A DNA stretch of 53,589 nucleotides from Ferrithrix thermotolerans DSM 19514 (GTDB lineage: Bacteria; Actinomycetota; Acidimicrobiia; Acidimicrobiales; Ilumatobacteraceae). Below the pieces are notes generated by a model. That model saw only the letters and a list, made by a program, of their open reading frames with translations. It made no database searches and had not been told where the DNA came from. Of this stretch, positions 8,792 through 17,719 are shown piece by piece (the stretch's first letter is position 1; the number at the start of each line of letters is the position of its first letter). The DNA is taken from NCBI GenBank assembly GCA_945861025.1, contig CAMASN010000016.1, positions 1-53,589 on the forward strand, in the 5' to 3' direction. Made by a program: the position numbers and the translations under genes.

Positions 8792-9285
8792 CCACGAACA
8801 ACCGCGATGCGCTCACTGCAATACGCGAGCAACTCCGCACTAAGTACGTGTCGCCTGGCGACACTCGACCCGCTTCATCGGCACGCGGCATTCATCACCT
8901 AGCGCTGCTGTCGTTCGATGTCGAGCAGACCATTCAGTTTTACCAAGGCCTGTTGGAGTTCCCGCTGACCCATATGTGCGAGAACCGCGACTACCAAGGA
9001 TCCACCCACTTCTTCTTCGATGTTGGCAACGACACAGCGTTGGCGTTCTTCGATCTACCAGGCCTCGATCTCGGACCCTACAAAGAGGTGCTCGGCGGCG
9101 TGCACCACCTCGCTATCGCAGTCGAGCCCACCAAGTGGCAGTACCTCAAGAACAAACTCGACGCAGCAAACGTGCAGTACGCGCATGCAGACGGTTCATC
9201 GATCTACTTCACCGATCCCGATGGCGCTCGCCTAGAACTGATCAGCGATCCACTGCGCGAGATGTACGGCGAAGTCGTTATATAG
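8788..9285 (+). CDS. VOC (glyoxalase/dioxygenase fold) family protein
   Basis: 165-residue vicinal-oxygen-chelate metalloenzyme. Two beta-alpha-beta-beta-beta modules are visible: the first starts at GIHHLALLSFD and the second at GVHHLAIAVE. The ARLELIS strand near the end supplies the metal-binding Glu. The two HH motifs and this Glu are the expected ligand set for glyoxalase I, epimerase or ring-cleavage members. ATG at 8788 overlaps the SDR stop; the upstream in-frame ATG at 8731 lies inside the SDR gene and is rejected. Substrate unknown; pairing with an SDR suggests an aromatic or ketone catabolic step. Confidence 0.88.
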   Translation: MTTNNRDALTAIREQLRTKYVSPGDTRPASSARGIHHLALLSFDVEQTIQFYQGLLEFPLTHMCENRDYQGSTHFFFDVGNDTALAFFDLPGLDLGPYKEVLGGVHHLAIAVEPTKWQYLKNKLDAANVQYAHADGSSIYFTDPDGARLELISDPLREMYGEVVI

Positions 9286-9289
9286 ACCC

Positions 9290-9306
9290 CGAGGGCATTA
9301 CCCTCG
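9290..9306. terminator. Short hairpin between convergent genes
   Basis: CGAGGG (9290-9295), loop CATTA, CCCTCG (9301-9306). It sits in the 29-base space between the converging VOC and PLP-lyase genes, so it may end both transcripts. No T-run follows on either strand. Confidence 0.4.
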
Positions 9307-9314
9307 CCACGCGC

Positions 9315-10706
9315 TCACAGCGGAGGCAGACCCTGATGCTTGTCAAGCATGTCGCTCATGATGTTGCGAATGAAATCGTCGGCGGCCTCGGTCCAGCCAC
9401 CTGACACACCGCCGTAGATGCCCGAACTCTTGGCGGGCGCATCGGCGTGAGCTTTTGCGTAGTCGACAGCCACAGCCAGATCGGCGGCCCATGCCTCGGC
9501 CACGCCAACTTGTGTTTGTGGACGCGTGACTGCCATGTGAATCGCATTCGGGTACTGCAGGCCGTTCATCCGCCATCCGCGGCTGCGCAACGAATCGTTC
9601 ACGTGATAGATGTCGAACTCATCTGAGGTGAACGCAAACAAGTAGGTGGGGTCGCCGATCAGGCGTAGTTCTGGGTGACTGCGCACAGCGGCAATCATCG
9701 ACGCAGCGGTAGCGAAGATCTCTTTGGCGTAACGCAAGTAGCCCTGACGGCCAGTAGCTACCATGCCCGCCCAGGTTGCCGCAAGGAGTCCGCTTGAGCG
9801 TGATCCGTCAATACCTGGCGAGCAGTACTTGCCGCCCGACCAGTTGGTCTGGAAGAAGTACTGGCCGTCGCGGAGCGAGCGGTTGCGGAACATCAACAAC
9901 GAAGTTCCCTTGAGCCCGTAGCCGTACTTGTGGGTGTCGGCCGACAGCGTGGTGACACCGGGAACCCTGAAGTCGAACGCAGGAATTGGGTAACCAAGTT
10001 GCTCACCGAACGGCAGAATGAAACCGCCGAGGCAACCGTCAACGTGCAGGCCAACACCGTGAGCGAGAGCCACCTGGCCAAGCTCGGCGATGGGGTCGAT
10101 GGTGCCGTAGCCATAGTTCGATGCCGAGCCCATGATGGCGATTGTCTGATCGTCGATGAGTGCCTCGAGCGCAGCGACATCGACCTGAGCCGTGACCGGA
10201 TCGCTGGGCGCCATACGAACCTCGATACCCAACAGGTGACACGCCTTATCGAATGCCGGGTGTCCGGTTTCGGGCTTAACAAAATTGGGATTGGTGATGC
10301 CACGCACAGCACGAGCCTGATCGCGGTACGCAAGCATTGCGTGCAAGATGCTGCCGCTACCGCCGCTGGTGATCATGCCGGCAGGGTCGCTATCGGCACC
10401 TGCCGACGCAGCGTTGAAAAGGTCGAGACCCATCGCGATGATCTCGCCTTCAAATCGCGTGGCACTTGGGCACACATCGCGCTGCAGCGCGTTCATATGG
10501 CCGTACATGCCGAACGCCTCAGACATGAAGGCGTAGTGATCGGTGTCGCCGCAGTAGAACGAACCGCTGGCCTTACCGGTGTGCCAGAACGAATCTTCGG
10601 CGGTGGCCATCTCACGCAATTCGTTGAGAATGCTCTCGCGGTCTCGACCCTCTTCGGGGAGAACACGCAACACGGGATAACGATCGGCGTAGGGGTAGCT
10701 GCTCAT
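9315..10706 (-). CDS. PLP-dependent lyase, sphingosine-1-phosphate-lyase-like
   Basis: 463-residue fold-type I PLP enzyme of the group II decarboxylase family. It has the substrate and phosphate region SGGSGSILHAMLAYRDQ (about 114-130), HVDGCLGGF (Asp223 binds the PLP ring nitrogen) and SADTHKYGYG (Lys260, Schiff-base lysine). The histidine-aspartate-cysteine-leucine order and the KYGYGLKG context are more like DPL1/SGPL1 sphingosine-1-phosphate lyases than glutamate decarboxylase. Such lyases cleave phosphorylated amino alcohols to an aldehyde and phosphoethanolamine. There is no N-terminal membrane helix, as in bacterial homologues. It is divergent from the FGGY kinase gene, whose start lies about 60 bases away. 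Confidence 0.82.
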   Translation of the reverse strand: MSSYPYADRYPVLRVLPEEGRDRESILNELREMATAEDSFWHTGKASGSFYCGDTDHYAFMSEAFGMYGHMNALQRDVCPSATRFEGEIIAMGLDLFNAASAGADSDPAGMITSGGSGSILHAMLAYRDQARAVRGITNPNFVKPETGHPAFDKACHLLGIEVRMAPSDPVTAQVDVAALEALIDDQTIAIMGSASNYGYGTIDPIAELGQVALAHGVGLHVDGCLGGFILPFGEQLGYPIPAFDFRVPGVTTLSADTHKYGYGLKGTSLLMFRNRSLRDGQYFFQTNWSGGKYCSPGIDGSRSSGLLAATWAGMVATGRQGYLRYAKEIFATAASMIAAVRSHPELRLIGDPTYLFAFTSDEFDIYHVNDSLRSRGWRMNGLQYPNAIHMAVTRPQTQVGVAEAWAADLAVAVDYAKAHADAPAKSSGIYGGVSGGWTEAADDFIRNIMSDMLDKHQGLPPL

Positions 10707-10767
10707 GTCCGCGAGCCTTGCACATCACTGTCAGAGCGGTCGTGTGCAGGCACCGATCTACGCGACA

Positions 10768-12351
10768 ATGACGGCCATGCACAACCGTTGGTATCTCGCG
10801 ATCGACCTCGGAACCGGCGGAGCCAAGGTGGCGGCGGTCGGCGACGACGGCAGCATTCTTGCCAGCGCATTTCGAGCCATCGACACCGCACTCACCGCCG
10901 ATGGAGGCACCGAGCAAGACACCATCCAGTGGTGGTCAGGCATTGTCGATGCAGCGCGCGAGGTAGTGCTTGGCGCTGCGCAGGCATCTGCGTGCGCAGG
11001 TGTTGGCATCACCGGGCAGTGGGGTTCCACCGTCCCCGTCGACCGCGATGGCAATGCGTTGGGTCCTTGCCTGCTGTGGTCCGACACGCGTGGCGGCACA
11101 TGGTCAAAGCCACTCATCGGCGGCGTCATCAACGTGGCGGGTTATGGGCCGCTCAAGATTCTGCGCTGGCTGCGCAAGGCTGGCGGCGCGCCAAGTCCCG
11201 TTGGCGCCGATCCCACCGGACACAATCAGTTTCTGCAACACCAACGTGCCGATGTGTACAACGCTGCGGCCGCCTTCATTGAGCCGGTCGATTTCATCGG
11301 CTTGCGCCTCACTGGTCGCGTTGCCGCCACACCCGCCTCGATGGTGGCGTCGTGGCTTACCGACAACCGCCGCGCATCCGACCCGCGCTACGACCCGTCG
11401 TTGGTGAAGTTGGCTCGCCGCAACGCAGCCACGCTCCCCGATCTCGTTGCCACCGGCAGTGTGTTGGGTCCTCTGTTGCCCGCTGTGGCCAGCCAGATCG
11501 GCCTCGATGCCGACACACCAGTGGTGTGCGGCGTGCCCGATCTACACACCGCCGCAATTGGCGCCGGGGCGGTGGCCGACTTCGCTGGCCACATCTCAAT
11601 CTCCACCACCGCGTGGGTGTCGGCTCCGGTGCCATTCAAGAAGACCGACATCGCCCGACAGATGGCGTCGGTCCCAGGGCTTCGCTCGGGTTCATATCTC
11701 ATCGCCAACAACCACGACACCGGCGGCGCGGCGCTGCGGTGGCTGCGCGACTCGGTCATCTCCGCCGACGACGCCGACGCCAGCTACGACCAACTCACGC
11801 TCGAGGCTGCGGCCGTAGCGCCGGGCAGCGGCGGCGTCATCTTCTGCCCATGGCTCAACGGCGAGCGCTCACCGGTCGAAGATCACAATCTGCGCGCCAG
11901 TTTCCTCAACGTGTCGCTCGCCACTACACGGGCCCACCTTGTGCGCTCTGTACTCGAAGGCGTTGCATTCAATGCGCGCTGGCTGCTCGAGGCCACAGAA
12001 AAGTTCGCCGGTCGACCACTCGATGGCCTGCGCCTGCTTGGCGGCGGCGCCCAATCAGATCTGTGGTGCCAGATTCACGCCGACGTCATTGGCCGTCCCA
12101 TTCATCAAGTAGCCGACCCCGTCAACGTGAACGTGCGCGGCGCAGCGTGGTTCGCAGCGATGCATTTGGGGCACCTCACGCTCGACGAAATCACATCTCG
12201 CGCTCCCACGGCGCGCGTGTTCGAGCCCAGCATCGCCGGTGTGGCTGCGACCGCTCCGCTCTATGCCGAGTTCGTGCGACTCGCCAAGTCGCAGCGGGCG
12301 ATGTACCGAAGGCTTAACGGCGCCACCTCGTCAGTTACCATCGGCGCATGA
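10768..12351 (+). CDS. FGGY-family carbohydrate kinase (xylulokinase-like)
   Basis: 527-residue sugar or polyol kinase with the actin-like ATPase fold. Motifs are DLGTGGAKVAAV at the N-terminus, GITGQWGSTVPVD and WSDTRGG in the first lobe, and LLGGGAQSDLWCQIHADV (FGGY signature 2 region) in the second. The residues between 290 and 420 follow xylulokinases most closely, but the substrate could be any pentulose or polyol. An ATG at 10705 is in frame but falls within the divergent gene's start; ATG 10768 (or 10777, three codons later) leaves the proper N-terminal strand. It ends in ATGA overlap with a P450 gene, heading a four-gene operon. Confidence 0.87.
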   Translation: MTAMHNRWYLAIDLGTGGAKVAAVGDDGSILASAFRAIDTALTADGGTEQDTIQWWSGIVDAAREVVLGAAQASACAGVGITGQWGSTVPVDRDGNALGPCLLWSDTRGGTWSKPLIGGVINVAGYGPLKILRWLRKAGGAPSPVGADPTGHNQFLQHQRADVYNAAAAFIEPVDFIGLRLTGRVAATPASMVASWLTDNRRASDPRYDPSLVKLARRNAATLPDLVATGSVLGPLLPAVASQIGLDADTPVVCGVPDLHTAAIGAGAVADFAGHISISTTAWVSAPVPFKKTDIARQMASVPGLRSGSYLIANNHDTGGAALRWLRDSVISADDADASYDQLTLEAAAVAPGSGGVIFCPWLNGERSPVEDHNLRASFLNVSLATTRAHLVRSVLEGVAFNARWLLEATEKFAGRPLDGLRLLGGGAQSDLWCQIHADVIGRPIHQVADPVNVNVRGAAWFAAMHLGHLTLDEITSRAPTARVFEPSIAGVAATAPLYAEFVRLAKSQRAMYRRLNGATSSVTIGA

Positions 12352-13526
12352 GCACCAGAACTATCGACCTTCTCGATGGAGATTTCTACATCAACAACCC
12401 GTACAGCACCTACGCATGGATGCGCGAGAACGCACCCGCGTACTGGGACTCGATCAACGAGTTGTGGGGGATTTCGCGTTACGACGACATCGTCGAGATC
12501 GAGCGCCGCAAAGACGTTTTCATCAACGGCGATCAGGTGAAGGGCGGCTACCGCCCCAACCTTCCCGCAGACCAAGCCATTATCGGCCTCGACGATCCGT
12601 TGCACGCATTGCGCCGCAACTTGGTGTCTCGCCGGTTCACCCACAAGGCCGTTGCCGACAAGCAAGAGGCCGTGCGCACGGTTGTCACCGGTCTGCTCGA
12701 TGCAGCATTCGCCAAGGACGACGTCGAGGTCATCGCCGACCTTGCCTCACCATTGCCCGCACTGATGATCGGCCGCCTCTTGGGTTTCGAAGACTCCGAT
12801 TGGCCAAAGCTGCGCGACTGGTCAGAGCGCACCATTGCGCTTGGTGGCGGCCCGCGCTACTTCAACGACGACGGCATGAACGCCGCTATCGAGTTCGCCG
12901 TTGCCGCTGCCGAATTGTACGAAACGAAGAAGGGCTGTCCGATGGACGACCTGATGAGTCTGTACACCACTGTCGAAATTCCCGGTCACCCATTTGGTGT
13001 CGACGAAGCCATCTCCGACGCACTGCTATTACTCGATGGCGGCGCCGAGACCACCCGCACCGTTATCGGCCGCACACTGCTCAACTTGCACGCCAACCCC
13101 GAGCAGTGGGCACGCCTCAAGAACGGCGCCGACCTCACCGTGGCGGTCGAAGAGTTCATCCGCTACGTCACCCCCATTCACAACATGTGCCGCGTTGCCG
13201 TCACCGATTACGACCTCAACGGCACCATCATCCCGGCGGGCAATCAGGTGCTGATGATGTATTCGTCTGCCAACCGCGACACCACCCATTTCGTCGACCC
13301 CGAAACATTCGACATCACCCGCACCCCGAACCAACACATAGCGTTCGGCTTCGGCACCCACTTTTGCCTTGGCGCAGCGTTGGCCCGACTCGAGATTCGC
13401 ACGTTTTTCGAAGAGTTCATTCGCCGCGTCGAATCGTTCCGCATTATCGAAGACACCATCGAGGCGCTCCCAAACGCATTCGTGTTTGGCCTCAAGTCAG
13501 CTCGCATCGAACTCGTTGGCGCGTAG
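12348..13526 (+). CDS. Cytochrome P450
   Basis: 392-residue soluble bacterial P450 monooxygenase. It has the I-helix oxygen-binding motif GGAETT, the K-helix EFIR (ExxR) and the complete haem loop FGFGTHFCLG with the axial Cys. It needs ferredoxin and ferredoxin reductase, neither of which is encoded in the window. The start overlaps the kinase stop, and the SDR gene begins 2 bases after its stop. Kinase, P450, SDR and alcohol dehydrogenase are therefore probably made together, consistent with hydroxylation followed by alcohol oxidation of one substrate (inference). Confidence 0.95.
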   Translation: MSTRTIDLLDGDFYINNPYSTYAWMRENAPAYWDSINELWGISRYDDIVEIERRKDVFINGDQVKGGYRPNLPADQAIIGLDDPLHALRRNLVSRRFTHKAVADKQEAVRTVVTGLLDAAFAKDDVEVIADLASPLPALMIGRLLGFEDSDWPKLRDWSERTIALGGGPRYFNDDGMNAAIEFAVAAAELYETKKGCPMDDLMSLYTTVEIPGHPFGVDEAISDALLLLDGGAETTRTVIGRTLLNLHANPEQWARLKNGADLTVAVEEFIRYVTPIHNMCRVAVTDYDLNGTIIPAGNQVLMMYSSANRDTTHFVDPETFDITRTPNQHIAFGFGTHFCLGAALARLEIRTFFEEFIRRVESFRIIEDTIEALPNAFVFGLKSARIELVGA

Positions 13527-13528
13527 CA

Positions 13529-14302
13529 ATGGGCACGATTGTCATCACCGGTTCATCCGGCGGCATCGGCTCTGCCACTCGCACCGCGCTTGAAGCCCAA
13601 GGGCACCGGGTCATTGGTGTCGATATCCGCGATGCCGAAGTCATCGCCGATGTGTCGACCCCGGCAGGCCGCGCCGCGATGATCGAGCATGTCACCCTTG
13701 CTTGCGGCGGCGTGCTCGACGGTCTCGTGGCCGGCGCTGGCATCAGCTCAAACGGCAGCAACGAAGAACTCGTCGTCTCCATCAATTACTTCGGCGCGGT
13801 TGCTGCTCTCGATGGTTTGCGCCCCTTGCTGGCGCGAGGCACTAACGCCAGCGCGGTGGCCATCAGCTCAAACAGCACCACCGCGCAAAAGGGCATACCG
13901 CTTGCGGCCGTGGCTGCGTGCCTTGCCGACGACGAAGCAGGCGCGCGTCAGGCCGCCGCGGGCTCACCGATGGGTGGCTACCCGGCATCGAAGATGGCTC
14001 TCGCCCATTGGGTGCGCAGTCGAGCAACCACCGCCGAATGGATCGGGTCGGGCATTCGGCTCAACGCCATCGCACCAGGCCTCATCGCAACTCCCATGAC
14101 CGAAGGTGGCATCGATTTCGTGCTCAGCCTTGGCGACACCTATCCGGTACCCATTCAACGAGCCGGGCAGCCCGAAGAAGTCGCCGGCTTACTCGCGTAT
14201 TTGTTGTCGCCGCTGGCATCGTTTTTTGTTGGCAGCTTTGTCGTGATGGATGGCGGCACCGACGCTGCACTGCGCGCCACCGATTGGCCGGGTGCTCGAT
14301 GA
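13529..14302 (+). CDS. SDR family oxidoreductase
   Basis: 257-residue short-chain dehydrogenase with TGSSGGIGSA at the very N-terminus, VDIRD ending beta-2, AGAGIS in place of NNAG, a Ser in SSNSTTAQKG, YPASK as catalytic Tyr/Lys, and a C-terminal VMDGGTDA. An uninterrupted open frame extends far upstream to 12239, but that part is antiparallel to nothing and simply overlaps kinase and P450 in another frame; the ATG at 13529 gives the canonical length. The insert around residues 120-145 (AACLADDEAGARQAA) resembles 3-alpha-hydroxysteroid dehydrogenase-type SDRs. ATGA overlap links it to the next gene. Confidence 0.9.
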   Translation: MGTIVITGSSGGIGSATRTALEAQGHRVIGVDIRDAEVIADVSTPAGRAAMIEHVTLACGGVLDGLVAGAGISSNGSNEELVVSINYFGAVAALDGLRPLLARGTNASAVAISSNSTTAQKGIPLAAVAACLADDEAGARQAAAGSPMGGYPASKMALAHWVRSRATTAEWIGSGIRLNAIAPGLIATPMTEGGIDFVLSLGDTYPVPIQRAGQPEEVAGLLAYLLSPLASFFVGSFVVMDGGTDAALRATDWPGAR

Positions 14303-15366
14303 ACCAGTCGCTACCCAAGACGATGCTCGCGTATCGGCTCCTCGAATGGCAGCAGCCACCGCAGCTTGTCGAGACCGACGTTCCCAGCATCACTGCGGGT
14401 GAGGTACTCATCAAGGTTGCTGGCAACGGCTTGTGCCACAGCGACCTCACCATGATGGAACTGCCCGGCTCTATCGGCGAACTCATTGGGTGGCAGATGC
14501 CATTCACGCTGGGCCACGAAGTGGGCGGCTGGATCGCTGCAATTGGCGCCGAGGTCAAGGGCTTCGAAGTCGGCCAAGCCGTCGCCTTGGTGTCACCAAG
14601 CTCGTGTGGCGTGTGCGCCCTCTGCTTGCGCGGCCACGACAGCGCTTGCCCTCATGGCCTTGCCGGTCGCGGCTACGGACGCGATGGTGGCCTCGCTCAA
14701 TACGTAAAGGCTCGCGCCCCTCGCGATGTGGTTGCCATCGGCTCGCTCGATCCACGCGTCGCAGCGCCGCTCACCGATGCTGGCGCAACCTCGTATCACG
14801 GTGTGCGCAAGGTACTGCACAAGCTCACGCCCGGATCCACCGCGGTGGTCATCGGCGCAGGCGGCCTTGGTGCCTTCGCTATTCAGATTCTTCGCGCGCT
14901 CAGCCCAGCCACCGTCATCGCTATCGATAACAACGAGCCTCGCTTGGCCTACGCCACCGAACTCGGCGCACACCACACCATCAGCGGGGTCGACAAGACT
15001 ACGGCGGGCGAATTGCGGCGCATCACCAACGGCGAAGGTGCCACCGCAGTTCTCGACTTCGTGGGCATCGACTCAACGATCGATGTTGGTGTCGGCAGTG
15101 TTCAGCCCTATGGCACGTATGCCGTCATCGGCTCGAACGGCGGCACCCTCAAACGCCAGTGGTACGGCGGGCTCCCGCGCGATGGCGAGGTCATCAACTT
15201 CCAAGGCTCCAGCGTGTCCGATGCACACGATGTGGTGCGTCTCGCCGAGCAAGGCCTCATCCGCAGCGATGCCGATCTGTTCACGCTCGACAACGTGATC
15301 CAGGCCTACGAAGCGCTGCACCACGGCCACCTTCGCGGACGCGCTGTGGTTACCCCCAACGACTAA
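14299..15366 (+). CDS. Zinc-dependent alcohol dehydrogenase
   Basis: 355-residue medium-chain alcohol dehydrogenase. Catalytic-zinc ligands appear in GLCHSD and GHEVGGW. The structural-zinc lobe SSCGVCALCLRGHDSAC carries the four-cysteine pattern C-x2-C-x2-C-x7-C. The Rossmann motif is GAGGLGAFAIQ, and IAIDNN ends beta-2 in Asp, indicating NAD preference. It is the last gene of the kinase-P450-SDR operon and would suit oxidation of the alcohol made by the P450 or SDR partners to an aldehyde or ketone. The start at 14299 overlaps the SDR stop. A long perfect hairpin follows 21 bases after the stop. Confidence 0.93.
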   Translation: MNQSLPKTMLAYRLLEWQQPPQLVETDVPSITAGEVLIKVAGNGLCHSDLTMMELPGSIGELIGWQMPFTLGHEVGGWIAAIGAEVKGFEVGQAVALVSPSSCGVCALCLRGHDSACPHGLAGRGYGRDGGLAQYVKARAPRDVVAIGSLDPRVAAPLTDAGATSYHGVRKVLHKLTPGSTAVVIGAGGLGAFAIQILRALSPATVIAIDNNEPRLAYATELGAHHTISGVDKTTAGELRRITNGEGATAVLDFVGIDSTIDVGVGSVQPYGTYAVIGSNGGTLKRQWYGGLPRDGEVINFQGSSVSDAHDVVRLAEQGLIRSDADLFTLDNVIQAYEALHHGHLRGRAVVTPND

Positions 15367-15387
15367 CAGCACGCCACCCTCGTTCTT

Positions 15388-15430
15388 CATAAAGCGTGAG
15401 CGCACGCCAAGCGTGCGCTCACGCTTTATG
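15388..15430. terminator. Perfect 20-bp inverted repeat, probable terminator
   Basis: Left arm CATAAAGCGTGAGCGCACGC (15388-15407), three-base loop CAA, and an exactly complementary right arm (15411-15430). The right arm is followed by GGGGAATTTTG, a weak U-rich stretch. It lies between the alcohol dehydrogenase and the aminotransferase and probably terminates the operon. A perfect 20-bp stem is unusually long for a simple terminator. Confidence 0.75.
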
Positions 15431-15526
15431 GGGAATTTTGATTGGTGCCGACGCTGCCGGTGACGGCTCGGCTGCCGCCGGATGAAGGCAAACTGCCGAC
15501 AGCTCAACCGGCTACCGTTAGTCACT

Positions 15527-16744
15527 ATGCCGTCGGCTTTTCTGCACCCATTTGCCTCACCCACCCGCGAGTCGTTCATTCGCATCGTTCGCGGCGAGGG
15601 CGCTCTGCTCTGGGACGCCGATGGCAAAGAGTTCATCGACGGCATGGCCAGCCTGTGGTACTGCGCAATCGGCCACGGCCGCCGCGAGATGGCCGATGCC
15701 GTGCACGCACAGATGAGCACGCTCGAGACCTACTCATGTTTCGATCCATTCACCAACGCACCTGCCGACGAACTCGCCGCGACCCTGCTGTCGTTGAGCC
15801 CCATGCCCGAGGGTCGCGTGTTTTTTTGCGATAGCGGCAGCGAGTCGGTTGACACCGCGATGAAGTTGTCGCGCCTCGCGCACGTGCAGGCCGGCCATGC
15901 CGAGCGCACGCTCATCATCAGCCGCACACGCGGGTATCACGGCACAAACTACGGCGGCACCAGCGCACAAGGCATCGCCCCGAACCGTGTTGGCTTCGGC
16001 CCGTTACTGGCCGATGTAGTGCAGGTGCCCAGCGATGACATCGAGGCATTGGCATCGTTGATGAAAGAGCGCAGCGCCGAGATCGCCGCCGTCATCACCG
16101 AACCGCTGCAGGGCGCAGGCGGAGTGTTTCCGCCCACCGACAACTACTTGGCGGGCTTGCGCCGATTGTGCGATCAGCACGGCGCCCACCTGATTTTCGA
16201 CGAGGTCATCACCGGCTTTGGCCGACTTGGTTCGTGGTTCGGCTCGCAGCACTACGGCGTCACCCCCGACTTTCTGGGGTTCGCCAAAGCTGTCACTTCT
16301 GGGTATCAGCCCCTTGGAGGCGTGATCGTGGGCCGCAAACCACTCGATGCGCTCGAGTCCGACCCAACGTTTATCTTGCGCCACGGCTACACCTACAGCG
16401 GCCACGCCAGCGTGTGCGCAGCGGGCCTCAAGAACATTGAGATCATGCACCGCGAAGATCTCGTGAACCGCGCCAAGCACGTGGGGGCCCGCCTCGGATC
16501 GGCGCTGCAGGCATTGGCAGCCGATGGCATTATCGATCACGCACGCGGCGAAGGTGCCGTGTGGGCTGCCGGACTACGACCCGATCAGAACGCATTGGCC
16601 ATCCGAGATCGCATGCTCGCTAGCGGCGGCATCGTGCGCGCGCTCAACGCCGATACCAACACGTTCTGTCCGCCGCTGGTCATCACCGACGAGCAGCTCG
16701 ACCGGTTGCTCGACATCTTCGCGACGGCCGCTGCAGCGAAGTAG
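15527..16744 (+). CDS. Class III PLP-dependent aminotransferase family protein
   Basis: 405-residue fold-type I enzyme. It shows the N-terminal DADGKEFIDGMASLWY strand, DSGSESVDTAMKLSR (cofactor phosphate), FDEVITGFGRLG, and the Schiff-base lysine in FAKAVTSGYQPLGG. Family members include omega-amino-acid:pyruvate, taurine, GABA and ornithine aminotransferases, and also ethanolamine-phosphate phospho-lyase, which is relevant because a sphingosine-phosphate-lyase-like gene is nearby. The ATG at 15527 matches the family N-terminus; an in-frame ATG at 15482 would add 15 unlikely residues. It is isolated between two hairpins and probably has its own promoter. Confidence 0.9.
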   Translation: MPSAFLHPFASPTRESFIRIVRGEGALLWDADGKEFIDGMASLWYCAIGHGRREMADAVHAQMSTLETYSCFDPFTNAPADELAATLLSLSPMPEGRVFFCDSGSESVDTAMKLSRLAHVQAGHAERTLIISRTRGYHGTNYGGTSAQGIAPNRVGFGPLLADVVQVPSDDIEALASLMKERSAEIAAVITEPLQGAGGVFPPTDNYLAGLRRLCDQHGAHLIFDEVITGFGRLGSWFGSQHYGVTPDFLGFAKAVTSGYQPLGGVIVGRKPLDALESDPTFILRHGYTYSGHASVCAAGLKNIEIMHREDLVNRAKHVGARLGSALQALAADGIIDHARGEGAVWAAGLRPDQNALAIRDRMLASGGIVRALNADTNTFCPPLVITDEQLDRLLDIFATAAAAK

Positions 16745-16795
16745 GGCACAAAACAAATATCTCAAGATTGCCGTCATCCGTGCCGATATAAAAGC

Positions 16796-16885
16796 GTGGA
16801 AAAAAGTGTGCTCCCCAGCATCACCTTCGTGGCGTTCACATTGGCGGCAATGCTGTCGCTCGTGATCACGTCTCGACCCTTCTGA
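16796..16885 (+). CDS. Possible 29-residue membrane microprotein
   Basis: A GTG-started frame encodes 29 residues, nearly all hydrophobic after a short charged head (MEKS, then LPSITFVAFTLAAMLSLVI) and ending SRPF. This has the shape of a single-pass membrane microprotein. Its TGA lies 3 bases before a perfect 15-bp hairpin, which would make it a compact transcription unit. Against it: no ribosome site, a non-ATG start, and short frames of this size occur by chance. Confidence 0.25.
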   Translation: MEKSVLPSITFVAFTLAAMLSLVITSRPF

Positions 16886-16888
16886 CTC

Positions 16889-16927
16889 GATCTGCGAAAC
16901 ACCAATCCCCCCGGTGTTTCGCAGATC
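16889..16927. terminator. Perfect 15-bp inverted repeat
   Basis: GATCTGCGAAACACC (16889-16903) and its exact complement GGTGTTTCGCAGATC (16913-16927) around a 9-base loop. It lies between the aminotransferase and the following SDR gene, 28 bases before the SDR start, so it could end the upstream transcript or act on the SDR leader. There is no T-run after it. Confidence 0.6.
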
Positions 16928-16954
16928 AGTCGTTGGGGCGCTTACAGTCGAAGC

Positions 16955-17719
16955 ATGAAGCTTGATCTCACCGGACAACGGGCCCTCGTCACCGGCGGCG
17001 CCAGCGGCATCGGGGCCACCGTCGCACGACGCTTCGCCTCGCTTGGCGCACATGTCATCGTCACCGACCTCAACGATGTCGATGGCGTAGCGGTGGCCGA
17101 TGAAATCAGCGGCGAATACCACCATCTCGATGTTTCCAACGCCCAGGCGTGGCACGACCTCATCGATCCGATCGATGCACTCGACATCGCATTCCTCAAC
17201 GCTGGCGTCAGCACACGTATGCCTGGTTCGCAGTTCAGCGACGAACTGCTCAGCGAAGTCACCGACGAGGCCTACCGCCGAATCATGGGTGCCAACGTCG
17301 ATGGCGTTGTGTTCGGCTCCCGCGTAGTGCTGCCCAAAATGCTCGAGCGTGGCCGCGGCCACATCGTGATGACCGCATCGATGGCTGGACTTGGCGCCGT
17401 GCAGTTCGACCCCATCTATGCGCTCACGAAACACGCCGTTGTTGGCTTCGCGAAGTCGCTCGGCGTTGCCGCTGGGCCTCGCGGCGTGTGCACCAGCGCC
17501 ATTTGTCCAGGCTTTGCCGACACGAAGATCGTGTCCACCGAAGCCCGCCAAATGCTTGGCGTCATCGGGGTTCCCATCATGTCGCCCGAGCGAGTAGCCG
17601 ATACCGTCATCACCGCTATCGAAGCCAACAAGCCCGGCTCCGTGTGGGCAGTGTGGGGCGACCTACCCATCACGCAATACGAACCAACTCCCCCATTTCA
17701 CGGATTGATCCCAACATGA
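16955..17719 (+). CDS. SDR family oxidoreductase
   Basis: 254-residue classical SDR with TGGASGIGAT, TDLND at the end of beta-2, LNAG, a Ser in MTASMAGLG, and YALTK as the catalytic Tyr/Lys pair. The region after the active site (SAICPGFADTKIV) matches the substrate loop of long-chain alcohol and hydroxysteroid SDRs. ATGA overlap couples it to the following P450. This is a second SDR-P450 module within 5 kb, in the opposite gene order from the first. Confidence 0.9.
   Translation: MKLDLTGQRALVTGGASGIGATVARRFASLGAHVIVTDLNDVDGVAVADEISGEYHHLDVSNAQAWHDLIDPIDALDIAFLNAGVSTRMPGSQFSDELLSEVTDEAYRRIMGANVDGVVFGSRVVLPKMLERGRGHIVMTASMAGLGAVQFDPIYALTKHAVVGFAKSLGVAAGPRGVCTSAICPGFADTKIVSTEARQMLGVIGVPIMSPERVADTVITAIEANKPGSVWAVWGDLPITQYEPTPPFHGLIPT

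Noticed and set aside
12239-13528. Upstream part of a 687-codon open frame on the plus strand ending at 14302
   Set aside because: It overlaps the kinase and P450 in another frame and is rich in Arg/His/Pro; only the SDR part from 13529 is coding.
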